From positions 1-38,745 of IMG/VR virus record IMGVR_UViG_3300046535_000219: a stretch of 38,745 nucleotides of DNA. The stretch is one strand, 5' to 3'. A program made the position numbers and the translations under genes. The notes below the pieces were generated by a model. It worked only from the letters and a program-made list of their open reading frames with translations, was not told where the DNA came from and did no database searches. The DNA is from a virus. Positions 6,400 through 12,416 of this stretch are shown piece by piece; position 1 is the stretch's first letter, and each line of letters opens with the position of its first letter.

Positions 6400-6595
6400 C
6401 GAAGTCTATCCGCACGGTCAAGGACTTCGGGTACTTGCCGCGCTCGAAAGTGGTCTTGCGAACGTACAAGGTTCCGATTTTGCAGAACGCTTGCTCGATC
6501 ACTTCGCCGCTTTCGTCCACTTCCTTGAAGCGGACCGCGCCCGGAGTTTCCTTCTCCAGTGTGAATTTGACCGTGATAGTCTTTAGCTCAGTCAT
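6392..6595 (-). CDS. Conserved small phage protein
   Basis: 67 aa. The ATG at 6595 has GGAGCAACTACC directly upstream, so a longer GTG-initiated frame reaching 6697 is rejected. The sequence TVKFTLEKETPGAVRFKEVD, then IGTLYVRKTTF and SLTVRIDF, matches a small beta-rich family I have seen in many unrelated tailed phages next to replication or recombination genes. Its biochemical role is unknown. The overlap with the next gene suggests coupling. Confidence 0.75.
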   Translation of the reverse strand: MTELKTITVKFTLEKETPGAVRFKEVDESGEVIEQAFCKIGTLYVRKTTFERGKYPKSLTVRIDFDA

Positions 6596-6859
6596 GGTAG
6601 TTGCTCCGTTGATTTGGATTGATCGATTGCATCCGGTGCCGCAATAGTGGTCGTTAGGTTTGCCAACCTGCCACACTACGCATTCGCTTATCCCCACCCG
6701 TCGGGTAACTGCCCGATATTTGCTTGATCAGCGGTCCTTTTGGGCCAATTTCTTGCGCCGCTCCGTTTATCGATCCACCGCTTTTCGGGCGGTGAGTGTC
6801 CAAGGAATGAACACTGTGAGACGGCGCGATTTCTCGCGCCGCCCTTCAGTGGTCACCAA
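6596..6859. other. Intergenic region, 264 bp, structured
   Basis: No convincing gene. From left to right it holds the GGAGCAA box of the 67-aa gene, a GC-rich palindromic stretch around CGGGTAACTGCCCG (near 6700-6716), a 6-bp hairpin CACCGC/GCGGTG (6776-6794) and the type B hairpin. It is longer than the other gaps of the operon, so an internal promoter or processing site is possible, but none can be recognised. Confidence 0.5.
6795..6851 (-). repeat. Type B intergenic hairpin, copy 1
   Basis: CACTG (6812-6816) and CAGTG (6847-6851) flank an 8-bp stem CGGCGCGA/TCGCGCCG. An adjoining small stem AGTGT/ACACT (6795-6815) competes for part of the outer arm. It lies just after the VWA gene stop in leftward reading. 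The same architecture recurs at 8447 and 9425. Confidence 0.8.
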
Positions 6860-8389
6860 TCAATGGCGTTCGCCTACGTCAATCCCGCGAGCATTCCAAG
6901 GAGTGCTTTCGAGATGTGCTCGCACGCGCACGGGATGTCCCGTGACAGCGAACAAGACAGGGCAATGCGGCTCGGGTCCGGGATCACCGATGTCCAAATC
7001 GGTGAAACAGACAATCAAAGTCGCATCGTCAACATTTTGTGCGACGTGAGCAAACAGCGGCTTGAGATTGGTGCCGCCGCCGCCGCGCGGATCGAATTCG
7101 ACATCATCGCCCGTGCGATACTCGTCAACACGCGTGACTTGCGTGTCGCCGTACACGGCAACGACTTCGTCGATGATCCCGTCATCAAGCAAGGCTTGCG
7201 TCTCCTGACTGATCGCTGCCAGCGCGATGTCATCCATCGAGCCGGAAGTGTCGATCAAGAAAACCGCTTTGCTGACGCCGTCCTTCTGCGTCGAGGGCAT
7301 TATCAGTCCGCGTGCTTGGTGCCGCCGATTGGGGCGGTTCCAAGTTTCAACACGCAATGCACCTTGTTCGCAGAATTCGCGGAGTTCATCCCGCCAATCA
7401 CGCGGCGGGTTGTTTGCTCGTTCGATATCGCGTGAGACGTGGCCGGGCAATTGCCCGATGGCTTTCGCCATCGACGCCGCTTGCCGCACGTTCTTTTCCC
7501 ACTCGATATCCTTGTCGGCGAGTTCAGTGGCGTCTTCAGAGCTATCAAGGACTTCGCCGCACTGTCCGGGATCGCCGGAAGAGCTTTGACCCTCGTTGCC
7601 TTGTTCGTCACTGTCTGCGTCGCCCGGTTCGCCCGCGTCACCGTTGCCGGTGTCTGTGGCATCGCCCTCGCCATCGTCAGCGTCGCTGCTGCCGTTGCTT
7701 GGTTCGTCGCCGGGTTCGTCGCCCTCGCCTTGATCGCCCTCGCCTTGGTCGCCGTCTTCGCCAGCATCACTGCTATCGTCGCCGTCGCCTTGGTCCTCGT
7801 CGGTGTCAGCGTCATCGGGAGCGTCACCGCTGCCTTGTTCGCCGTCATCGTCGCCGGGATCGCTGTCGGCGTCATCGGGGGCATCGCTGCCACCTTGTTC
7901 GCCGTCATCGTCGCCATCGTCGGGCTGTTCCTGTTCTTTTTCTTTTTCCTGTTCTTGTTGCCGCCGCTTTTGCTCGGCTTCAAGCTCGCGTATCCGGTAA
8001 ATGTCCTCTGCGCTCAACCCGCGAAATCGCGGATCGATCAGCGCCCCTTTCGGGAGCGTGAAACCTTCATCGATCAGGTCGATATTGATCGCGTAGTCGC
8101 ACGCTTCGTTCCATTTGATTGGATCGCGACCATTGCGACGCGTACCATGATGTCGGGCGTCGTGCTCAGTTTCGTGAGCCTGAACGCCGTACAGTTCATC
8201 ATAGGACAACGTCGCAATGAAATCAGGATTGAAAAAGTGTTGCTTGCTGTTGGTCGCCATCGTGGGAAACTTCCGCGACGGGACCGGCTCAACATGCGAC
8301 ACAAGGACACCATAGAAACGGCGTTCCTTGATCAGATTTGCCCGCACTTTCAAGATGCGATCAAATGCTACTTCATCAATCGTACTCAT
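6860..8389 (-). CDS. VWA-domain protein with HExxH metallopeptidase-like N-terminus
   Basis: 509 aa; ATG at 8389 with GGAGCAATCTACT. N-terminal ~130 residues resemble the DUF2201_N metallopeptidase-like domain, with HETEH at 72-76 followed by HH and NEACDYAINIDL. Residues ~155-330 are an acidic, Gly/Ser-rich low-complexity linker with near-identical tandem units (EQG-G-DAPDDADSD type). The C-terminal VWA domain has a complete MIDAS: DTSGS 380-384, T440 and D464 (FTDLDIGD). VWA proteins of this type work with MoxR AAA+ ATPases to remodel or insert metal into protein complexes. The MoxR gene is two genes upstream in the same transcript. Cytoplasmic; target unknown. Confidence 0.88.
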   Translation of the reverse strand: MSTIDEVAFDRILKVRANLIKERRFYGVLVSHVEPVPSRKFPTMATNSKQHFFNPDFIATLSYDELYGVQAHETEHDARHHGTRRNGRDPIKWNEACDYAINIDLIDEGFTLPKGALIDPRFRGLSAEDIYRIRELEAEQKRRQQEQEKEKEQEQPDDGDDDGEQGGSDAPDDADSDPGDDDGEQGSGDAPDDADTDEDQGDGDDSSDAGEDGDQGEGDQGEGDEPGDEPSNGSSDADDGEGDATDTGNGDAGEPGDADSDEQGNEGQSSSGDPGQCGEVLDSSEDATELADKDIEWEKNVRQAASMAKAIGQLPGHVSRDIERANNPPRDWRDELREFCEQGALRVETWNRPNRRHQARGLIMPSTQKDGVSKAVFLIDTSGSMDDIALAAISQETQALLDDGIIDEVVAVYGDTQVTRVDEYRTGDDVEFDPRGGGGTNLKPLFAHVAQNVDDATLIVCFTDLDIGDPGPEPHCPVLFAVTGHPVRVRAHLESTPWNARGIDVGERH

Positions 8390-8411
8390 AGTAGATTGCT
8401 CCGTGATTAGA

Positions 8412-8431
8412 ACCGTCCTTGTTGGGACGGT
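8412..8431 (-). repeat. RBS-side hairpin
   Basis: ACCGTCC/GGACGGT, 7 bp, with loop TTGTTG, lies between the type B hairpin and the GGAGCAA box of the VWA gene. Equivalent ACCG..CGGT stems occur at 9393-9411 and 10996-11011, with sequence-different but paired counterparts at 11282-11296 and 11611-11634. Confidence 0.7.
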
Positions 8432-8446
8432 AGTGCTCGGATTGAA

Positions 8447-8483
8447 CACTGTGGGGCGGCGCACGAATGCGCCGCCTTCAGTA
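8447..8483 (-). repeat. Type B intergenic hairpin, copy 2
   Basis: Outer CACTG and CAGT(A) flank a 9-bp stem GGCGGCGCA/TGCGCCGCC with loop CGAA (8455-8476). It sits between the stop of the 292-aa gene and the VWA gene. Confidence 0.8.
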
Positions 8484-8493
8484 GTCAGCCGTA

Positions 8494-9372
8494 TCAACCA
8501 AACAATGCACTAACAGCACTGACAATCTGATCAGCGCTTTTGCGCACGTCGGCGCGCACCGCGTCGTTCTCGCGGAGCGTTTCGGGTTCCTCGACGCACA
8601 ATTCCTTGACGATGCGATTTGTGATCGCCGTCAATTTGGCGTCGCCTGTCAGATTGAACGCGGGCAGCAATTCGGCTAACTCGCGGACATTTCCAACAAG
8701 ACTGTCGCGGAAGCATTTGCCATCGGTGGTCTTATACTCACCGAGTTTTTCGGACATGCGACCAACGGTATCGATGATCCGTTGTGCCGCATCCTGCATC
8801 GCCTTGTTGACTGCGTCCTTGGACGTAGTCTCCAATTGCTGGCGTATTTCCTCAACGGTGTCTTCGTCCAGTTCAGAACGAAAATCAGTCGCATCAGGAA
8901 ACGGCAGGATTGTCAGTTCGAAGCGGAACTTCGATCTGATTTCCTTGGCCGAAGGATAATCGGCCGCATTGAACAGGCCGTTTAACTCCTTCTGGCGTTC
9001 CGCAACAAACGAAGGAAAGTCGGCGGCAAACTTATCCGCCGCCTCGTTGAATTCCCGCTTCAAGTTCCGAAATTCATCGGTGAACTTCGTATACAAGGCA
9101 TTCGAGAGAATGCGCGGGCCTTCGTCTACCCACGGCAGCGTCATCTTGTAGTGCATATGACGTGCCTTGGATGCCGCGCCGACGATGTCGGCAAGGTGCT
9201 GTGCGGCGATCAACAACTTGTTGTACCGTCCAGCGTCCTTGGTCGCGTTGTATTTGGTGTTCGTCTCGTCGGTGACTTTCTTGTCGAGCTTGCGAGCCGT
9301 CCAAGAAGAGATGTTCACCGAAACAAGAAGAGCCTTACGCGACAGCGGTGTTGTAGTTGTAATCTTAGTCAT
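8494..9372 (-). CDS. Helical protein of the MoxR-VWA triad (DUF3150-like)
   Basis: 292 aa, almost all helix. ATG at 9372 has GGAGCAATCTT upstream. The N-terminal part LVSVNISSWTARKLDKKVTD, the segment WVDEGPRILSNALYTKFTDE and the coiled-coil FRNLKREFNEAADKFAADFP are reminiscent of DUF3150-type proteins that travel with a MoxR ATPase and a CobT/VWA protein on plasmids and phages; the family name is tentative. It lies exactly between the MoxR and VWA genes, each pair separated by a type B hairpin, so it is probably the adaptor or substrate-binding part of a three-part machine. No enzymatic motif is visible. Confidence 0.75.
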   Translation of the reverse strand: MTKITTTTPLSRKALLVSVNISSWTARKLDKKVTDETNTKYNATKDAGRYNKLLIAAQHLADIVGAASKARHMHYKMTLPWVDEGPRILSNALYTKFTDEFRNLKREFNEAADKFAADFPSFVAERQKELNGLFNAADYPSAKEIRSKFRFELTILPFPDATDFRSELDEDTVEEIRQQLETTSKDAVNKAMQDAAQRIIDTVGRMSEKLGEYKTTDGKCFRDSLVGNVRELAELLPAFNLTGDAKLTAITNRIVKELCVEEPETLRENDAVRADVRKSADQIVSAVSALFG

Positions 9373-9392
9373 AAGATTGCTCCGTTAGATAA

Positions 9393-9411
9393 ACCGTTCC
9401 TTGGGAACGGT
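9393..9411 (-). repeat. RBS-side hairpin with CCTTG loop
   Basis: ACCGTTCC/GGAACGGT, 8 bp, three-base loop TTG. It precedes the GGAGCAATCTT box of the 292-aa gene. Confidence 0.7.
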
Positions 9412-9424
9412 AGTGCCCGTTTGA

Positions 9425-9471
9425 GCACTGTGAGACGGCGCACGCCTTGTTCGCGTGCGCCGTCCTCAGTG
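9425..9471 (-). repeat. Type B intergenic hairpin, copy 3
   Basis: Outer CACTG/CAGTG; inner stem of 11 bp, ACGGCGCACGC/GCGTGCGCCGT (9435-9445 with 9453-9463), loop CTTGTTC. It follows the stop of the MoxR gene. Confidence 0.85.
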
Positions 9472-9476
9472 ATCAG

Positions 9477-10502
9477 TTATTGGACGTTGATGTCTTGATA
9501 CTTCACCGCCCACTCTCCGTAAGCGGCGGTGTTTTTTAGTGTCTCGTCGCGTGTTGTTGCATCGTGCACGACCAACATTCCGCTTTCACGCGGAAGTCGC
9601 TCGGCGTATTTAACGACCGCAGGCATAGTCGCCTTGGTCGCCATACGCGCAAGACCCGTGCACGTCGCGAACCTGATAGACGGCTCAGTCGGCACCGGAG
9701 CATTCACCGGGTCCTTGAGGATATCTTCCAAGGAACCAATCGAATGATACAGGTCGATAAAGCCATCGATCTCCGATGCGACTGCATCGCCCACGTGGGC
9801 AGCAAGCAATCGCACGCGGTGTCCGCGCGGTGCGTTGACGTATTTCGCGGCACGCGTGATGGATCGCGGTGTCGGAAATGCGTTCTCGTCGCCAACAGGC
9901 ATCATGTGCAAGCATTCGCGCCGCAGTCTGATGAAGGCGACCATTTCAGGCGCAACGCCATTGGCGTTTGCCCAATCGCACCAAGCAACAACATCGGGAG
10001 CCACGAACAAATGCGCAAAGCGATTGCGCAATGCCGTTGGCATTCGTTGCGCGGATGCGCGATCAGCGACGCGGTTTCCTGCGGCGACGATAACCCATCC
10101 TTTCGGCAACTCATACTCACCGACTTTACGATCAAGGATCAACTGGAACATGACCGCCATCATTTGAGGCGATCCAGTGTTGATCTCGTCAAGGAACAGA
10201 ATGCCGAATTCGCCATCGCGATCAACGCGGGGAAGTTCGTCAGGGACGAACCACCTTGTTGTTCCCGTGACCATGTCTGGAACCGGAATTCCTCGCACGT
10301 CAACGGGCTCGCGAATGTTGGTCCGAAACTCAATCACCTTGCGGGATGTTTCCATTCCCATTTGGCGAATGATGTCGGACTTGCCGACGCCGGGCTTTCC
10401 CCAAATCATTACGGGATCACCTTGATCGGTCAGCAGTCGCACAAGAAGTGCGGCTTCTGAAATCGTACATTCGTGTTCTTTGATTGATAGTACGTTACTC
10501 AT
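9477..10502 (-). CDS. MoxR-type AAA+ ATPase
   Basis: 341 aa; ATG at 10502 has GGAGCAACTAGCT upstream, so a much longer in-frame extension is rejected. AAA+ core: Walker A GKPGVGKS (35-42), Walker B ILFLDEI (101-107), sensor-1 Asn in VAAGNRVADRAS (N143), and Arg-finger region ALRNRFAH (158-164). The insert EFRTNIREPVDVRGIPVPD after helix 2 is typical of the MoxR clade. MoxR ATPases pair with VWA proteins to remodel protein complexes; the VWA partner is two genes downstream. Cytoplasmic hexamer expected. Its presence on a phage suggests host-complex remodelling, a counter-defence role, or a virion assembly aid; the sequence does not decide. Confidence 0.92.
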   Translation of the reverse strand: MSNVLSIKEHECTISEAALLVRLLTDQGDPVMIWGKPGVGKSDIIRQMGMETSRKVIEFRTNIREPVDVRGIPVPDMVTGTTRWFVPDELPRVDRDGEFGILFLDEINTGSPQMMAVMFQLILDRKVGEYELPKGWVIVAAGNRVADRASAQRMPTALRNRFAHLFVAPDVVAWCDWANANGVAPEMVAFIRLRRECLHMMPVGDENAFPTPRSITRAAKYVNAPRGHRVRLLAAHVGDAVASEIDGFIDLYHSIGSLEDILKDPVNAPVPTEPSIRFATCTGLARMATKATMPAVVKYAERLPRESGMLVVHDATTRDETLKNTAAYGEWAVKYQDINVQ

Positions 10503-10525
10503 AGCTAGTTGCTCCGCTAAAGAAA

Positions 10526-10547
10526 ATGGCCCGTCTGTGCGGGCCAT
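10526..10547 (-). repeat. RBS-side hairpin of the MoxR gene
   Basis: ATGGCCC/GGGCCAT, 7 bp, 8-base loop, about 10 bp upstream of the GGAGCAA box. A second stem AAACACC/GGTGTTT (10550-10567) next to it overlaps the outer arm of type A copy 7, so the two cannot form together. Confidence 0.7.
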
Positions 10548-10562
10548 TAAAACACCGTTTGG

Positions 10563-10605
10563 TGTTTCGTGCTGCGCTCCTAACAAGGAGCGCAGAGGCG
10601 AAACA
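10563..10605 (-). repeat. Type A intergenic hairpin, copy 7
   Basis: Outer TGTTTCG/CGAAACA (fully paired on both strands, replacing the G-U of other copies by A-U), inner 10-bp stem CTGCGCTCCT/AGGAGCGCAG with loop AACA. Confidence 0.85.
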
Positions 10606-10608
10606 TCG

Positions 10609-10974
10609 TTAGATGCTATCAAACAAGGCGGCTTCGGCTTCGGCGAGTGTGGGCCGCGCCTCGTTGCAAGGGTGCGTCCAAGAAAACACATACTCGCCGC
10701 CCTCGCAGCGTATCCACCAGATTTGCCCGTCCCAATCGTAGGAATAGACTTCGCTGGCGGGTGCGTTGCTCGGGTACAAGTCATCCACGTTCCTTGTTGT
10801 GGATCGTGTCGCGCGGAACTGTTCAAGAGAAACGCGCGTGAGACGCGCGATTATCTCGGTGTATTCCGTTTCTTGTTCCTCGCTTGTGCAGTAATCAGAC
10901 CGCATTGTTTTAAGACCGCAAAGGATCATAGATAGATCGGCTGCGGTGACTTGGATAAAGGACTTAGCGATCAT
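10609..10974 (-). CDS. Hypothetical protein (121 aa)
   Basis: ATG at 10974 with GGAGCAACTACC, the consensus site of this operon. The N-terminal half is helical (SMILCGLKTMRSDYCTSEEQ, a long charged helix to ~residue 60). The C-terminal half is beta-rich and aromatic (SYDWDGQIWWIRCEGGEYVF), ending in an acidic helix TLAEAEAALFDSI. Four cysteines are scattered. No family recognised. It lies immediately upstream of the MoxR gene in the transcript and could be linked to that system. Confidence 0.65.
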   Translation of the reverse strand: MIAKSFIQVTAADLSMILCGLKTMRSDYCTSEEQETEYTEIIARLTRVSLEQFRATRSTTRNVDDLYPSNAPASEVYSYDWDGQIWWIRCEGGEYVFSWTHPCNEARPTLAEAEAALFDSI

Positions 10975-10995
10975 GGTAGTTGCTCCGTGGTTAGA

Positions 10996-11011
10996 ACCGC
11001 TCGTAAGCGGT
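10996..11011 (-). repeat. RBS-side hairpin
   Basis: ACCGCT-CGTA-AGCGGT, 6 bp stem and four-base loop, between type A copy 8 and the GGAGCAA box of the 121-aa gene. Confidence 0.65.
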
Positions 11012-11020
11012 GAAGCGGGA

Positions 11021-11065
11021 TGCTTCGTGCTGCGCTCCCAAGCAAGGGAGCGCAGAGGCGAAACA
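11021..11065 (-). repeat. Type A intergenic hairpin, copy 8
   Basis: Outer TGCTTCG/CGAAACA with one G-U in minus-strand RNA; inner 10-bp stem CTGCGCTCCC/GGGAGCGCAG (11030-11039 with 11046-11055). Confidence 0.85.
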
Positions 11066-11068
11066 CCG

Positions 11069-11260
11069 TCAGATGATTGCGATAAAGAGAACTGTCGGCG
11101 CTGAACCGCCGCCGACTACAGCCTGTCCTTCATCCTCTAAGTCGCCAAGGGCGATCAGATAATCAGGATCATGCGGCGCATCAGGAAAGCATTCGGACAA
11201 TTCGCATTGCCCGCGCAGGATTTCCTCGTCGCCGTCGCAGTCATATACTTGAACCAACAT
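11069..11260 (-). CDS. Small acidic hypothetical protein
   Basis: 63 aa. ATG at 11260 follows GGAGCAAACTAAA. The sequence is strongly acidic (YDCDGDEEILRGQCELSECF, then DPDYLIALGDLEDEG) with three Cys, then a hydrophobic end APTVLFIAII. Acidic small early phage proteins often mimic DNA or bind host basic proteins, but there is no specific evidence here. Upstream frame extension is rejected on ribosome-binding-site position. Confidence 0.6.
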   Translation of the reverse strand: MLVQVYDCDGDEEILRGQCELSECFPDAPHDPDYLIALGDLEDEGQAVVGGGSAPTVLFIAII

Positions 11261-11281
11261 TTTAGTTTGCTCCGTGGTAGA

Positions 11282-11296
11282 CCGCGCATTGCGCGG
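11282..11296 (-). repeat. RBS-side hairpin
   Basis: CCGCGC-ATT-GCGCGG, 6 bp, between type A copy 9 and the GGAGCAA box of the 63-aa gene. Confidence 0.65.
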
Positions 11297-11305
11297 GAAG
11301 CGGGA

Positions 11306-11346
11306 TGCTTCGTGCTGCGCTCCAAGGAGAGCGCAGTGTCGAAACA
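11306..11346 (-). repeat. Type A intergenic hairpin, copy 9
   Basis: Outer TGCTTCG/CGAAACA; inner CTGCGCTC/GAGCGCAG (8 bp) with loop CAAGGA. It begins just after the stop of the 80-aa gene. Confidence 0.85.
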
Positions 11347-11347
11347 T

Positions 11348-11590
11348 TCAGCGGACTTTGATCAAGGAGTTCTCAAAAGAGCGCTTTGCTTTTTTGAGAA
11401 TTTCGATTTCGCGTTTGGTATTTGCTAGTTCAAGTTTCCAATCGCGATTGTAGATGCCCGCATCATTCCAGCCGGAATTAGTTTTCTGTCTGGCGACGGA
11501 TGCGCGGAGTTGAACAATGCGAAAGCATACCGCCTCAATGTGCGAGGCGATTTCCACTTTGCGCAGTTGCTTGTTCGTGAAGTACGTCAT
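11348..11590 (-). CDS. Small coiled-coil protein, first gene of leftward operon
   Basis: 80 aa. ATG at 11590 follows GGAGCAAATACT. The N-terminal helix LRKVEIASHIEAVCFRIVQL and the C-terminal LANTKREIEILKKAKRSFEN are strongly heptad-like, with a short polar link containing NSGWNDAGIYNRDW. A helical hairpin or dimeric coiled coil is expected. No function recognised. As the most promoter-proximal gene it is probably the most highly expressed leftward product. Confidence 0.65.
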   Translation of the reverse strand: MTYFTNKQLRKVEIASHIEAVCFRIVQLRASVARQKTNSGWNDAGIYNRDWKLELANTKREIEILKKAKRSFENSLIKVR

Positions 11591-11610
11591 AGTATTTGCT
11601 CCGTGAGGGA

Positions 11611-11634
11611 CGCGAGCAAGGTTTCTTGTTCGCG
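11611..11634 (-). repeat. RBS-side hairpin of the first leftward gene
   Basis: CGCGAGCAAG/CTTGTTCGCG, 10 bp with one wobble, loop GTTT, between type A copy 10 and the ribosome-binding site of the 80-aa gene. Confidence 0.65.
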
Positions 11635-11640
11635 GAAGCG

Positions 11641-11697
11641 GGTGCTTCGTGCTGTGGCCAAACCCGGAGCAGGGTCAAGCCACAGTGTCGAAGCACC
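11641..11697 (-). repeat. Type A hairpin, copy 10, in the operon leader
   Basis: Outer arms GGTGCTTCG/CGAAGCACC (9 bp, fully paired), inner CTGTGGC/GCCACAG (7 bp), 20-base loop. It is the only copy with a long loop and the only one not preceded by a gene. A competing 8-bp hairpin CACCAGTG/CACTGGTG (11694-11715) shares its outer arm. Confidence 0.8.
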
Positions 11698-12056
11698 AGT
11701 GGGAGCACACTGGTGTCAACCAAAGAACCCATTCAAGGCATCGTCCTCTAAGCGTAATCATCAGTCGCTTGATCGTTGCTACTGCGGCCTTCTGTCAGAC
11801 ATTCGCGGGATCAAACAAGGAACTTTCGGATCGGGCCTACTCGTTCACTCTCGTATTTCGGCATCACGAACGATGCGCGTTTGAATGGGGTGTTTCCTTG
11901 ATCGCGCGGCGTTGCTGCGCTCGTCGCCTCACTACTGCGGCCTTCTATCAGACATTCGTGAGCAAGGAGCGCAGCGGACGGCTGCGATCAAAAGGAAACG
12001 CCTTGCTCGATTTCGACACTTCCGACTTTAGCCATAAAGGCGCGGCGCGCATCTAA
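11698..12056. promoter_or_regulatory. Divergent leader region with paired structured repeats
   Basis: No credible gene; the open frames here are poorly constrained and lack ribosome-binding sites. A 27-bp direct repeat CTACTGCGGCCTTCT..CAGACATTCG occurs at 11779-11805 and 11932-11958 with one mismatch. Each copy is enclosed by an inverted repeat: TTGATC/GATCAA (11769-11774 with 11809-11814), and for the second a large stem of GTTTCCTTGATCGC (11892-11905) with 11984-11999, plus GCTGCGCTC/GAGCGCAGC and CTCAC/GTGAG inside. This could be a pair of small structured RNAs, an operator array or an origin. The leftward promoter must lie around here, but no consensus -35/-10 could be picked with confidence. 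Confidence 0.55.
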
Positions 12057-12416
12057 TCAAGCAAGGTTTCGTCTACTCCCGTCACGTGCCACTATGTATT
12101 GGCGTTCTGCGGGAACTGCGGTGGGCTTGTGTCTCCGTGCCCGAGAGGGCAGCGTAGGGCATTGCGCCCTATGTGTCAATGCGCTCATTTCGCCTATGAT
12201 ATCAATGGCTTACGCCGTATCGGCTAGGGCATAACGCCCCAAATGATCAAGCAAGGCAATGTATGAGAGTATTTGCGAGTAGTGGTTCGCGCATAGAGTG
12301 CCTTGATCGGCGCGTGGGGACCATCAAGGAGCCATCAAGGCACGCAAGGGGCGTGGCTAGGCAGGAGGCACGCAGGGCGCTAAAAGCGTGAACGGAGCCA
12401 GAACCAAGGAACCAAC
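12057..12416. other. Upstream region of terminase, candidate cos/packaging site
   Basis: About 360 bp with no gene seen. Three compact hairpins lie together: TGCCC-GAGA-GGGCA (12138-12151), TAGGGC-ATTGC-GCCCTA (12155-12171) and GGGC-ATAAC-GCCC (12227-12239), the last two sharing the pattern AGGGCAT..CGCCC. The stretch 12243-12430 has about seven CAAGG/CCTTG pentamers. In lambda-type packaging the cos site lies just upstream of the small-terminase gene, so this is the expected place. No cohesive-end sequence can be identified by eye. It should also carry the late rightward promoter. Confidence 0.4.

Noticed and set aside
6596-6697. N-terminal extension of the 67-aa protein from a GTG at 6697
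   Set aside because: The ATG at 6595 has the operon's exact GGAGCAACTACC site; the extension is Cys-rich filler with no match to the conserved family start.
7800-7915. Tandem repeat as a separate mobile or regulatory element
   Set aside because: The roughly 60-bp near-repeats encode the acidic linker of the VWA protein in frame; simple internal duplication explains them.
7439-8410. 323-aa plus-strand frame of Ala/Val-rich hydrophobic sequence
   Set aside because: It is the antisense of the acidic GAC/GGC repeat linker of the VWA gene, which gives spurious membrane-like text. The VWA frame has clear motifs and start site.
3200-11697. CRISPR array in the leftward region
   Set aside because: Repeat units are hairpins between genes at gene-sized spacing with varying stems, not identical direct repeats with uniform spacers, and there are no cas genes.
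11649-12056. 135-aa frame in the divergent region
   Set aside because: No ribosome-binding site, translation not protein-like, and the DNA is better explained by inverted and direct repeats.
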